A stretch of 32,601 nt of DNA from Acidobacteriota bacterium (GTDB taxonomy: Bacteria; Acidobacteriota; Terriglobia; Bryobacterales; Bryobacteraceae): NCBI GenBank assembly GCA_018268935.1, contig JAFDVS010000021.1, positions 1 through 32,601 on the forward strand, given 5' to 3'. The position numbers and the translations under genes were made by a program. Under the pieces are notes generated by a model, which worked only from the letters and a program-made list of their open reading frames with translations, was not told the origin of the DNA and did not search any database. Below are positions 7,738-15,362 of this stretch, in pieces. Every line of letters begins with the position of its first letter. Position 1 is the stretch's first letter.

Positions 7738-8904
7738 TTATAGTTTATCCGATCTTCCACCCCTATGGATGACCCCCTCCCCATAGCGTCGCCGAAGGGT
7801 ATCAATTGTGGTTGCCAGACGGCGCAATGCGCCACTCTCGCGCTTCGGTTCGGCGAAGAGCGAAAGTTGCGCGGAAGGCTGATAAATAAGGCCTACAGAC
7901 AATGTGAGTGCTCTCAGACGGACGCGCCTGCGCCAGGCGGATTGGAGCAATGAGGGGAGCAACGGAAGGAAGTCCTCATCGAGGTCGGAGGGATGCGGAA
8001 GGGAAAGCGAAGCCGAAGATTCTTCGCGGTCGGTGTAACGGAGAAGCAGTGTGAGGCGCCGTGCCTCTACCTGTTGTAGACGTACGCGAGCGAGGATACG
8101 CTCCAACAAAAGACGGATGGAACGAAGAATGAGGGGTTCCTCCCAGACCTCTTCGGGGGACTCGAAAGACTCGCGCCATTGCGGTTGGGAAGCATCGCGA
8201 GGACGCACCGGGGTTTCATCGATGCCCTGCGCGCGCCGTTGGTACTGGAGCGCATGGCGGCCGAGTGCCAATTCGAGTGCATCGACCGGAGCACGGGCAA
8301 GTGCGCCAAGCGTGCGCACACCAGCGAGTTCCAACGTATCGCGTGTTGTGGAGGCGATGCCATCGAGCCAATGCACAGGCAATGGCGCCAGAAACGCAGC
8401 CTCATTGCCAGGTGCGACGATGACCGAGCCATTGGGTTTGCGCAAGCGCGATGCGATGCGGGCCACTGTCTTGTTGGCGGCGATGCCTGTGGAGATGGAG
8501 ACATGGAGCCAGCTCTGTATGGTGTCGCGCAGTTGGGTCATGGTGGGCACGGCGCCTTGTTTGTGCAAAGCGCGCGTGCCGGTGAGATCGAGATAGGCGG
8601 CGCCGATGGTGAGCGGCTCGACAAGCGGCGTCGTCTGCTCACATAAAGAGATGATCTGGCGGAAGAACTGTTCGTAGAGATCGAAGTGGCCGGGCACAAC
8701 GGTGAGAGTGGGGCACATGCGTTTGGCGCGGCGGATAGGCAAGCCGGGATGAATACCGAAGCGGCGCGCTTCGGAGCTGGCGGAGACAACGATGCCGCGG
8801 CGTTCGGCGCCTACGGCCACGGGGCGGTGGCGAAGACGTTGATCGGAGGCCTGCTCGATGGAGGCGAAGAAGCGATCGCCGTCCCAATGCACCACGGAAC
8901 GCAC
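7738..8904 (-). CDS. Y-family DNA polymerase homologue with altered active site (probably inactive)
   Basis: The 388-residue protein has the full Y-family layout: palm start VVHWDGDRFFASIE with the first metal ligand Asp8 kept, fingers, the ANKTVARIASRLRKPNG block, a thumb and a little-finger domain, and a beta-clamp-binding motif QLSLF at 346-350. The second catalytic motif, normally S-[IL]-D-E-A-Y, reads TIGAAYLDLTG: Gly101-Ala102 replace the Asp-Glu pair needed for metal binding (Asp103/Glu104 in E. coli DinB). I checked the codons (GGC GCC). Loss of these acids is the hallmark of ImuB-type accessory proteins, but this one is shorter than ImuB and no imuA or dnaE2 lies nearby. The start is GTG with no clear Shine-Dalgarno. 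It follows DUF1501 by 20 bp, with a perfect palindrome between. Confidence 0.85.
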   Translation of the reverse strand: MRSVVHWDGDRFFASIEQASDQRLRHRPVAVGAERRGIVVSASSEARRFGIHPGLPIRRAKRMCPTLTVVPGHFDLYEQFFRQIISLCEQTTPLVEPLTIGAAYLDLTGTRALHKQGAVPTMTQLRDTIQSWLHVSISTGIAANKTVARIASRLRKPNGSVIVAPGNEAAFLAPLPVHWLDGIASTTRDTLELAGVRTLGALARAPVDALELALGRHALQYQRRAQGIDETPVRPRDASQPQWRESFESPEEVWEEPLILRSIRLLLERILARVRLQQVEARRLTLLLRYTDREESSASLSLPHPSDLDEDFLPLLPSLLQSAWRRRVRLRALTLSVGLIYQPSAQLSLFAEPKRESGALRRLATTIDTLRRRYGEGVIHRGGRSDKL

Positions 8905-8913
8905 AGCCCTACT

Positions 8914-8931
8914 AGTGTAAATCTTTACACT
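8914..8931. promoter_or_regulatory. 18-bp perfect palindrome, probable operator of the Y-polymerase gene
   Basis: AGTGTAAA (8914-8921), a 2-bp centre, and TTTACACT (8924-8931) form a perfect dyad that is AT-rich in a GC-rich setting. It starts 9 bp upstream of the polymerase GTG and overlaps the stop codon of DUF1501 (8925-8927). A 2-base loop makes a terminator unlikely, and a repressor binding site is the simplest reading. It is not the LexA box type I know from E. coli or Bacillus; which protein binds is unknown. Confidence 0.6.
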
Positions 8932-10304
8932 TCTCCACGCAAGCGTTTCAGCAGGTCTAGTTTGCCGCCGACATCGGTGAGGCGGAAGTCGCGCCCTAAG
9001 TAAGGATAAGTGAGGCGGGTGTGATCGAGGCCCATTAAAGCAAGGATGAGCGCATGGAGGTCATTGATGTGCACGGGGTCTTTGACGGCGCGGAGACCGA
9101 GATCGTCGGTGGCGCCGATGACCTGTCCGCCCTGGACGCCGCCGCCGGCCATCCATATGGTGAAGCCATAGGGATTGTGGTCGCGACCTTCGGCGCCGTT
9201 TTCGCCGCCATCGGCGGTGGGGCTGCGGCCGAACTCGCCGCCCCAGATGACGAGGGTGGAATCGAGCAAGCCGCGTGCGTGGAGGTCAGTGAGCAAGCCG
9301 CCGACACCTTTGTCTGTTTGCGCGGCGCGATCGAGATGATTCTGATCGTTGCCGATGTGTCCATCCCAATCGGTGGCATTCATGCCATTACCGGACCATA
9401 CCTGGACGAAGCGCACGCCACGTTCGATGAGACGGCGCGCCAGCAGGCAACGCGAGCCGAAGCCCGCACTGACTGGATTGTCGAGCCCGTAGAGTTTCTG
9501 TGTCGCTTCGGATTCGCGGCTGATATCAGTGGCTTCAGGCGCGGCCATCTGCATACGGAAGGCGAGTTCGTAGGACTCGATGCGAGCGTTCCATTCGGAG
9601 TCAGGATTGCGCGCTGCGATGTGTTCGTTGTTGAGCGAGCGCAATGTATCGAGCATGGAGCGCTGATCGGCTTCGCTGATGCCTTGCGGACGGCTCAGAT
9701 TGAGAATGGGATTGCGGCCGGGACGGAATGTTGTTCCCTGATACGCAGCGGGAAGAAAGCCTTGTCCGTATACCGCGGGGCCGGAGCGCACGCCGCCTTC
9801 GAGAAGCACGACGAAGCCGGGAAGGTTTTGGTTCTCCGTGCCAAGGCCGTAGAGCAACCACGATCCGAGGCTGGGGCGTCCGATGCGCGGCCAACCGTTG
9901 TGAATGAGGAACTGCGCCTGAGAATGCGTGAAGCCTTCGTGATGACAGGAGCGGATGACAGCGAGGTGATCGGCGTGGGGCGCGGTGTGCGGAAAGAGAT
10001 CGGAGATTTCCAGGCCCGATTGTCCGTATTTACGGAAGGTGCGTTTGGAGCCAAGGACGACGGAGTCTTTCAACTTTCCGTTTTGAAAATCCTCATCACC
10101 GAAACTCGCAGGCGGATGTTGGCCGTGCAGTTTCTGAAGGAGTGGTTTGGGATCGTAGGTGTCGACCTGGCTCGGGCCGCCCTGCATGAAGAGGTGGATG
10201 ATGCGCTTGGCTTTGACGGGCCAATGCGGCGCGGCTTGCAAGCGCTGGTCCAGCGCAAGCGCCGTGATCATGCCGAGAAAGTCGCGGCGTGAGTTAGTCC
10301 ACAT
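8925..10304 (-). CDS. Tat-exported DUF1501 protein (sulfatase-like fold)
   Basis: The 459-residue protein opens with a twin-arginine signal (SRRDFLGMITALAL) and carries the DUF1501 domain over nearly its whole length. Recognisable blocks are LFMQGGPSQVDTYDPKP near residue 40, the AVIRSCHHEGFTHSQAQ region, and the C-terminal VIWGGEFGRSPT followed by GRDHNPYGFTIW. DUF1501 resembles the alkaline phosphatase/sulfatase fold, but no member I know of has a settled reaction. Its start lies inside the end of the DUF1549/DUF1553 gene (11-bp overlap, 10294-10304), so the two are translationally coupled. This pair is a standard two-gene unit in Planctomycetes, Verrucomicrobia and Acidobacteria and is thought to act in periplasmic polysaccharide use. 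Confidence 0.92.
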   Translation of the reverse strand: MWTNSRRDFLGMITALALDQRLQAAPHWPVKAKRIIHLFMQGGPSQVDTYDPKPLLQKLHGQHPPASFGDEDFQNGKLKDSVVLGSKRTFRKYGQSGLEISDLFPHTAPHADHLAVIRSCHHEGFTHSQAQFLIHNGWPRIGRPSLGSWLLYGLGTENQNLPGFVVLLEGGVRSGPAVYGQGFLPAAYQGTTFRPGRNPILNLSRPQGISEADQRSMLDTLRSLNNEHIAARNPDSEWNARIESYELAFRMQMAAPEATDISRESEATQKLYGLDNPVSAGFGSRCLLARRLIERGVRFVQVWSGNGMNATDWDGHIGNDQNHLDRAAQTDKGVGGLLTDLHARGLLDSTLVIWGGEFGRSPTADGGENGAEGRDHNPYGFTIWMAGGGVQGGQVIGATDDLGLRAVKDPVHINDLHALILALMGLDHTRLTYPYLGRDFRLTDVGGKLDLLKRLRGEV

Positions 10305-12552
10305 AGAGAAACTCGTTCATGTTGAAGAGGAGCAGAGCGAAGCGATCGAGGGAGTTGGCGGTTACGTACTGATGCGCGATTTCTCGTTCGCTGGGAGATG
10401 GATCGCGGCCGAAGGCGATCTGCCATGCGGCGGTGATGGCCGCCTGTTTGTCATCTCCGGCGATCTTGCGGATGCGCGCGGCGAAGTGCGTGGATTGTTG
10501 CGCGGTGAACTCGCTGTTCATGAGGGCGAGCGCTTGCGGAGCAACGGTGGAGCGATCGCGGCGGGCACAACTGGTGGCGGAGTCAGGAGCATCGAAGATT
10601 TGCAACATAGGCAGTGTGAGAGAACGCTTCATCTGCAGATAGACACTGCGGCGATTGTGTTCGGCGGGATCTGGATGCGCGGGCCACATTTGCGGCATGC
10701 GCGCGGCTTGTATCTCTTCCTTAGATAAAGGAGGGATGACGCCGACTCCGCCCATTTTGAGATTGAGGGTGCCGGCAGTGGCGAGGATGGTGTCCCGTAG
10801 AGAATCGGCATCGAGGCGGCGGTGGCTGAAGCGAGTGAGGAGGCGATTGGCGGGATCGCGGGCGAGTGCATCGGCGTTGGTGACGCTATCCATAAGGTAC
10901 GTGTTGGAGAGCATGATGAGGCGGTGCATGGCTTTGATGCTGAAGCCGCGCGCAATGAATTCGGAGGTGAGCCAATCGAGGAGTTCGGGATGTGTGGGGG
11001 CTTCGCCCTGACGTCCGAAATCATTGGGTGTGCGAACGATGCCTTCGCCGAAATGGCCTTGCCAGATGCGGTTGACCATGACGCGGGCAAGCAGCGGGTG
11101 ATCTGGTGAAGTAAGCCATTGGGCGAGTGCTTTGCGGCGCTGCGGTTCGTCGATGGGTGGACCGGGAGGCAATGCGGCGGGGAAGCCGGGATCTACTTTT
11201 TCGCCTTTGGATTTGAAGTCGCCACGGAGGAGGACGTGAGTGTCTGGCACGGTCTCTGCGTGAGCGAGCACGTTGGCAGTGGGCATGCGATCGGGCGCGC
11301 GGAGATAGGCTTCGCCGAGTTTCTGAAGGAGTTCGGCGCGGGCTTCGGGCGTAGCGTTGCGGCTGCGCGAGCGCACCATGCGTTTCCACGCTTCGGCCTG
11401 TGCGAGCAGAGGGAAGCCGCGCGTGCTGGTTTGGATATCGAACAAACTGCCGAGGGGGATTTCACGCTCGACGCTACCGGCAAATAGAGCGGTCATGCGG
11501 TAGTAGTCGCGCTGGGTGATGGGATCGAATTTGTGGTCGTGGCAGCGGGCGCAGGAGACGGTGAGTCCGAGGAAGGCTGCGCCGATGGTGTCGATGGCAT
11601 CGGCCTGCCATTCGGCGCGGAACTGATCGCCGTAGTAGGTGTATTCGATGGGGAAGGAGCCGATGGTGAAGAGGCTGGTGCCGATGCGGCGGAGTTGGTT
11701 CTCTTCCTTTTCCTTGGGAAATTTGGATGTGCCTTCGAGGTCGATGTTCTGGGGCCAGAGTTCGTCGGCGGCGATCTGTTCCTGGACGAAGGTGTGGTAG
11801 GGCTTGTCGTTGTTGAAGGAGCGGATGACGTAGTCGCGGTAGCGCCAGGCGGTGGTGAAGAAGTGATCGGTCTCGAAGCCGGATGTGTCGGCGTAGCGGA
11901 CGAGATCGAGCCAGTAGCGGCCCCAGCGTTCGCCGTAGCGGGGGGAGTCGAGGAGTTGATTGAGGAAGGTTTCGTAGGCGTTGGGCGCGGGGTTGGTGAC
12001 GAAGGCTTCGATTTGTTGGGGCGTGGGAGGGAGCCCGTGGAGATCGAAGGTGGCGCGGCGTGCGAGGCGACGGCGATCGGCGGGTTTCGCGGGGGTGAAG
12101 TTTTGCTGTTCGAGTTTCGAGAGGATGAAGGCGTCGATGGGATTGCGGATCCAGGTTGGGTTCTTTACGGATGGCGGAGTTGGGCGCTGAGGTTTGCGGA
12201 AGGACCACCAGGATTGAGTTGTTGTGCTGGTGGATTCGTAGCGGGCTCCGGCATCGATCCAGGTTTTGATTGTGGCGATTTCGGATGGTGTGAGTGGGGT
12301 CTTGCCGGGAGGCATGTGGAGCGGGCCTTCGCGGCGGATGGCTTGGAAGAGGAGGCTTGCGGCGGCGTTGCCGGGGATGACGGCGGGGCCACGTTTGCCG
12401 CCTTTTTTGAGGGATTCGGAGGTGCGGAGGTCGAGGCCGGAGGATTGGACCTGGCCGTGGCATTGGAAACATTTGGACTGAAGGATGTTTTGTGCGGTTT
12501 GCGCGGGGATGTGGCTGGGGAGTAGGACGAGGAGCCACAGGGTGGGGCGCAT
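10294..12552 (-). CDS. PSCyt1-DUF1549-DUF1553 secreted cytochrome-type protein
   Basis: The protein has 752 residues from the ATG at 12552, starting with a Sec signal (MRPTLWLLVLLPSHIPAQ). Domain order is a planctomycete-type cytochrome c domain with haem motif CFQCH (28-32) and an MPPGKTPLT segment that could supply the distal Met, then DUF1549 with a second CxxCH (CARCHDHKFDP, 334-338), then DUF1553 to the C-terminus. Two covalent haems are therefore possible, which would need export and cytochrome c maturation. An open frame extends to 12660, but the extra 36 residues are Ser/Arg-rich and precede the signal peptide, so I reject them. No Shine-Dalgarno is seen; a TATAAT box ends 9 bases before the ATG, so the message may be nearly leaderless. 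It is coupled with DUF1501. Confidence 0.92.
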   Translation of the reverse strand: MRPTLWLLVLLPSHIPAQTAQNILQSKCFQCHGQVQSSGLDLRTSESLKKGGKRGPAVIPGNAAASLLFQAIRREGPLHMPPGKTPLTPSEIATIKTWIDAGARYESTSTTTQSWWSFRKPQRPTPPSVKNPTWIRNPIDAFILSKLEQQNFTPAKPADRRRLARRATFDLHGLPPTPQQIEAFVTNPAPNAYETFLNQLLDSPRYGERWGRYWLDLVRYADTSGFETDHFFTTAWRYRDYVIRSFNNDKPYHTFVQEQIAADELWPQNIDLEGTSKFPKEKEENQLRRIGTSLFTIGSFPIEYTYYGDQFRAEWQADAIDTIGAAFLGLTVSCARCHDHKFDPITQRDYYRMTALFAGSVEREIPLGSLFDIQTSTRGFPLLAQAEAWKRMVRSRSRNATPEARAELLQKLGEAYLRAPDRMPTANVLAHAETVPDTHVLLRGDFKSKGEKVDPGFPAALPPGPPIDEPQRRKALAQWLTSPDHPLLARVMVNRIWQGHFGEGIVRTPNDFGRQGEAPTHPELLDWLTSEFIARGFSIKAMHRLIMLSNTYLMDSVTNADALARDPANRLLTRFSHRRLDADSLRDTILATAGTLNLKMGGVGVIPPLSKEEIQAARMPQMWPAHPDPAEHNRRSVYLQMKRSLTLPMLQIFDAPDSATSCARRDRSTVAPQALALMNSEFTAQQSTHFAARIRKIAGDDKQAAITAAWQIAFGRDPSPSEREIAHQYVTANSLDRFALLLFNMNEFLYVD

Positions 12553-12561
12553 GATGAATGA

Positions 12562-12567
12562 ATTATA
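12562..12567 (-). promoter_or_regulatory. Candidate -10 box (TATAAT) for the DUF1553-DUF1501 pair
   Basis: A perfect TATAAT on the minus strand ends 9 bases upstream of the ATG at 12552. Transcription would start within a few bases of the start codon, in keeping with the missing Shine-Dalgarno. No good -35 hexamer is found 16-18 bp upstream, so this is tentative. Confidence 0.3.
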
Positions 12568-12578
12568 CGTTGGTGAGG

Positions 12579-12813
12579 TTAGAGCGGGAGGTTTTCGAGA
12601 TCGGCCAGATCTTTGCTTCGACCGGCGGCTTGTTTGTTCTGGCGAAGCCAAACTGCTCAAGTGCAGCTACAATGCGCCGGCATTCTCTGGTGTGGGCCGA
12701 ACCCAAACATCCATGTCGTTGGTCATTCGAACGTAACCGTGGATGAGGAGGTACTCAACGTTATTTGAGTTGAGCAACTTCAAGAACTCTTTGAACTCGA
12801 GCGGTAGTTGCAG
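12579..12813 (-). pseudogene. Remnant of a DUF6036-type nucleotidyltransferase gene
   Basis: Reading the minus strand in three frames recovers the start, middle and end of one protein family. From 12813 (CTG where an ATG is expected) comes LPLEFKEFLKLLNSNNVEYL, then a shortened IHGYV...MTNDMDVWVRPTPENA with most of the usual GGYAVGYHG segment gone. After a frameshift near 12680 it continues RRIVAALEQFGFA. After a further shift and loss of the middle domain it ends with KQAAGRSKDLADLENLPL and a TAA at 12579-12581. These blocks are characteristic of small nucleotidyltransferases of the DUF6036 (MNT-like) kind. At least two frameshifts, two deletions and a lost start codon make a working product very unlikely. 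Confidence 0.8.
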
Positions 12814-12953
12814 CTTCGCTATAACAAATTCTTCTGGCTAGTTCCAAAGCCTCAAGCCGCTCTGAAACCGGTCGAGAGAGCCAGTCTGATTCTTCCACCT
12901 TTCTTCATTTTACCGGGGGCTGGGCGCATGGAAACAATGCCTCTCGCGCCCAT
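12761..12953 (-). pseudogene. Remnant of the small gene that usually precedes DUF6036 nucleotidyltransferases
   Basis: A 45-codon stretch (12898 down to the TAA at 12761-12763) reads EESDWLSRPVSERLEALELA and ends TTARVQRVLEVAQLK, the pattern of the roughly 70-residue protein often encoded just before DUF6036 nucleotidyltransferases. The probable N-terminus (ATG at 12953, with further ATGs at 12929 and 12908) is in another frame; one extra base in the A-run near 12900 would explain the break. Its end overlaps the start of the downstream nucleotidyltransferase remnant, as the intact pairs commonly do. If the GTG at 12896-12898 were used, a 45-residue peptide could still be made, but no Shine-Dalgarno supports that. 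Confidence 0.65.
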
Positions 12954-12967
12954 CGCTCCGCGCGGAA

Positions 12968-13047
12968 CGTTCTTGGTTCGACACTTCTTGTGGGCACCGA
13001 TTCGGGCTGATGCCGCGCGATGTACACCGATGTCTCGCGGAGGATTC
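12968..13047. repeat. 80-bp dispersed repeat, copy 1
   Basis: This is nearly the same as 18184-18263 at equal length: a shared 13-base start, a shared 20-base core (12985-13004) and a shared 27-base end (13021-13047), with differences only in short stretches between. It lies directly upstream of the small pseudogene on the minus strand. The surrounding gap 12553-13210 holds the two pseudogenes, this repeat, a small GGCC-TTC-GGCC hairpin near 13100 and a terminator, and no intact gene that I can support. Confidence 0.8.
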
Positions 13048-13156
13048 AGCGGGAGTGGGAGTGAAACGCGGGGGCTATCAGCGCGGCCTTCGGCCGAGGC
13101 AGGCCACATACTGCGATGGTCTGCTCCACTTCTTTGCGGGAAGGTTGGGAAACAGA

Positions 13157-13196
13157 AACGGCGAGTGCTCTCAGGGGAATGAGAGGACTCGCCGTT
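13157..13196 (-). terminator. Hairpin terminator of the CHRD gene
   Basis: The arms 13157-13172 and 13181-13196 pair with a single G-G mismatch, giving a long stem with an 8-base loop. It lies 14 bp past the stop codon of the minus-strand CHRD gene. Beyond the stem the minus strand reads TTTCTGTTTCC, a modest T-rich tail. Confidence 0.7.
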
Positions 13197-13210
13197 GTTG
13201 TGATTACTTG

Positions 13211-15250
13211 CTAGCGGACGGGGAGCATGACGCGGTTGGAGCGCTGGCCGCCGAGAGTGAACTCGAGGGGGTGCAGTCCGGCCGCGGTGCCGGGAGGTAC
13301 GGCGAAGGCGACTACGTATTGGCCGGGCAAGCCGGGATAGGCGAGCGTGGCGACGACGGGTGCGGGTGCACCGCCGATGGTGGCGGTGACGCCAAGAACA
13401 GCGAAGGTGGATTCAGGGACGAGGCGTCCGGTGGCAAGCGCCGGAATCGTCTGGCCCATGCCCGTGGTAAGAGCGAGGAGCACGTCACCGACTCGGGCCT
13501 GGTTGTCGGCAGTGATGAAGGTGATGTCGGACATGCGGACAATCTGACCGCCGTTTTCGCCCATGCGCCAGATGGCGGGAGCGACACGCTCGACGTTGGC
13601 CATGAAGGCGGCGCTGCCGCCGACGGCGTTCTTTACGATGACCTGCTGGCGGCCGGCTTCGACATCGAAGGGGATTTGCACATCGACCTGACCGGGAGCA
13701 ACGAGGTAGATGGGAGCGGGACGGCCGCCGACGGTGACTTCGACTCCGTTGAGAGAAGTGGGAAGCTGCGCGCCTTCCCAGGCGAAGAAGTCGGTGGAAG
13801 CGTGCGCGAAGCGGATGCCGTAGATGGAGACCCATTCGCCAGGCGCCACGGTGCTAATGGAAAGATCGGCGGAACTGAGTACCGAGGAGATGGCCGGAGC
13901 GGCGGTGAACTGATCGCGGATCTGGGAACGCACGGCGCCGCCAGTGTTCACGGTGGTGTGGAGATTGATGTAGTGTTTCTCCGGGCTGGCGATCATGGAG
14001 TTGAGGGTGGCGAGTCCGGTGGCGGCTGTGACGAGCACGGGGGCGTAGATGTTGCCGAAGCCGGTGGCGCTGGCGAGGGGAGTGACGATGTTGCTGTTGA
14101 CGGTGACGGGGCCGTTCTGGCCGGCGACCTGATTGTGGATGTGCAATCCGGTGAAGTTGGTTTCGCCAGGGAAACGGTGATTGACGTCGAAGATGACTTT
14201 GGCGGCCATGATTTCACCGGCGGGGTTGCGAATGGAGTGCACCTTGACGACGGCGGGCGCGGAAGCCTGGATGGTGAGCGGCGGCACTTCGTTGGAAGGC
14301 AGCATGTTCATCTGGAAGGTGAGGTTATCGGTGCGGCGAAGCTGGCCGCGGATAACGCCGCCGGGAAATTCGGTGGTGTGGAGGTTGGTATAGAAGCCGG
14401 AAGGATCATCGAACAGGGCGTTGATGACGTCGACGTTGGCTTGACGGGTGAGATCGATTTCGACGGGATAGAGTAGCGAACCGCGGCCGGTGTCGGTGGT
14501 GGGCAGATTCGCCAGTCCGGTGTTGACGACGACGGGAGCGTTCACGCCAACGGGACCCTGATGGATGTGGAGACCGGTCATGGTCTTGGGTGCACCGAGG
14601 TCGTAGTCGACCTCAAAGGTGACCTGGGCGGTATCCATCTTGCCATCGGCGCCGTAGGTGCGCATGGCGGTGATGAAGGCGACGCCGGAGGCTTCCGTGT
14701 TGGTGGGCGGGACTTCATTGCGGGTGGAAAGCAGCGTCATGTAGGTGGTGATTTCGGGCTTCTGGAGTTGGCCACGGATCACACCGCCGGGGTTGACGGT
14801 GCTGTGGAGGTTGACGTAGAAGCCGGAGGGATCGGCGACGAGGTCGCGAAGGGCGGCAAGCGCGGTGGTGTCGGTGGGTGTGATGTTGACAGGGCGATCG
14901 ATGTTGCCGCGGCCGGTGGAGCTGACGATGTTGCCTCCTGCGCCACCGATGCCGGTGTTGATGACGACGGGTCCGTTGACGCCGGCGGCGCCACGATGAA
15001 TGTGGAGGCCGGTGAATTCGACGGAGGTGGGAAACGAATAGCTGACGAGGAAGTCTACGGTTCCGGAGACAATCTGACCGGTGGCATCGCGGACGACGTG
15101 AGCGCGAATGGTAGCGGCTCCGTTGGCGTTGATGTCGATGGGCGGCACTTCATTGGAGGGAAGCATCGCCGTGCGATAGATGATTGTCTCGGCGGTTTGC
15201 GCGAGCAACGAAGCTGCGCAAAACAAAAAGATGGAAAATGTTCTGAGCAT
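13211..15250 (-). CDS. Secreted protein with three CHRD domains and a Solibacter-type C-terminal domain
   Basis: The protein has 679 residues from the ATG at 15250, with a signal peptide MLRTFSIFLFCAASLLAQ. Three CHRD (chordin-like) repeats of about 140 residues follow, each with NEVPP near its start, GLHIH in the middle, a xxNLHTT/ST segment and a final GGVIRGQL-like motif (GGAVRSQI in the third). From about residue 440 a separate domain begins ISSVLSSADLSISTVAPGEW, with LVAPGQVDVQIPF and PGLPGQYVVAFAVP; I recognise it as the C-terminal domain abundant in Solibacter (TIGR03437-like). All of this points to an extracellular protein of unknown job. AGGGG lies 9 bases before the ATG, whereas the longer frame to 15307 lacks a signal peptide at its start. 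A terminator follows. Confidence 0.88.
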   Translation of the reverse strand: MLRTFSIFLFCAASLLAQTAETIIYRTAMLPSNEVPPIDINANGAATIRAHVVRDATGQIVSGTVDFLVSYSFPTSVEFTGLHIHRGAAGVNGPVVINTGIGGAGGNIVSSTGRGNIDRPVNITPTDTTALAALRDLVADPSGFYVNLHSTVNPGGVIRGQLQKPEITTYMTLLSTRNEVPPTNTEASGVAFITAMRTYGADGKMDTAQVTFEVDYDLGAPKTMTGLHIHQGPVGVNAPVVVNTGLANLPTTDTGRGSLLYPVEIDLTRQANVDVINALFDDPSGFYTNLHTTEFPGGVIRGQLRRTDNLTFQMNMLPSNEVPPLTIQASAPAVVKVHSIRNPAGEIMAAKVIFDVNHRFPGETNFTGLHIHNQVAGQNGPVTVNSNIVTPLASATGFGNIYAPVLVTAATGLATLNSMIASPEKHYINLHTTVNTGGAVRSQIRDQFTAAPAISSVLSSADLSISTVAPGEWVSIYGIRFAHASTDFFAWEGAQLPTSLNGVEVTVGGRPAPIYLVAPGQVDVQIPFDVEAGRQQVIVKNAVGGSAAFMANVERVAPAIWRMGENGGQIVRMSDITFITADNQARVGDVLLALTTGMGQTIPALATGRLVPESTFAVLGVTATIGGAPAPVVATLAYPGLPGQYVVAFAVPPGTAAGLHPLEFTLGGQRSNRVMLPVR

Positions 15251-15362
15251 CCTAAACGACCCCTTTTCACTGTGCAGTTCATAGAAGACAGGGATACGGT
15301 TGAGCAACGCCCCTGCAATCTGTGTCGTTTATTGTAATCGCTTTGATGGGTGAGTGGGGCGG

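Noticed and set aside
7741..7752. Possible replication origin near the skew switch (TTATCC at 7745-7750)
   Set aside because: Only one partial DnaA-box-like match, no AT-rich unwinding stretch, and no dnaA, dnaN or gidA gene nearby.
8914..8931. The palindrome as a terminator of DUF1501
   Set aside because: A loop of two bases, an AT-rich stem and no T-run do not make an intrinsic terminator; it also overlaps the stop codon.
12852..13109. 85-codon open minus-strand frame
   Set aside because: It crosses the 80-bp repeat and then the broken start of the small pseudogene; the conserved part lies in another frame.
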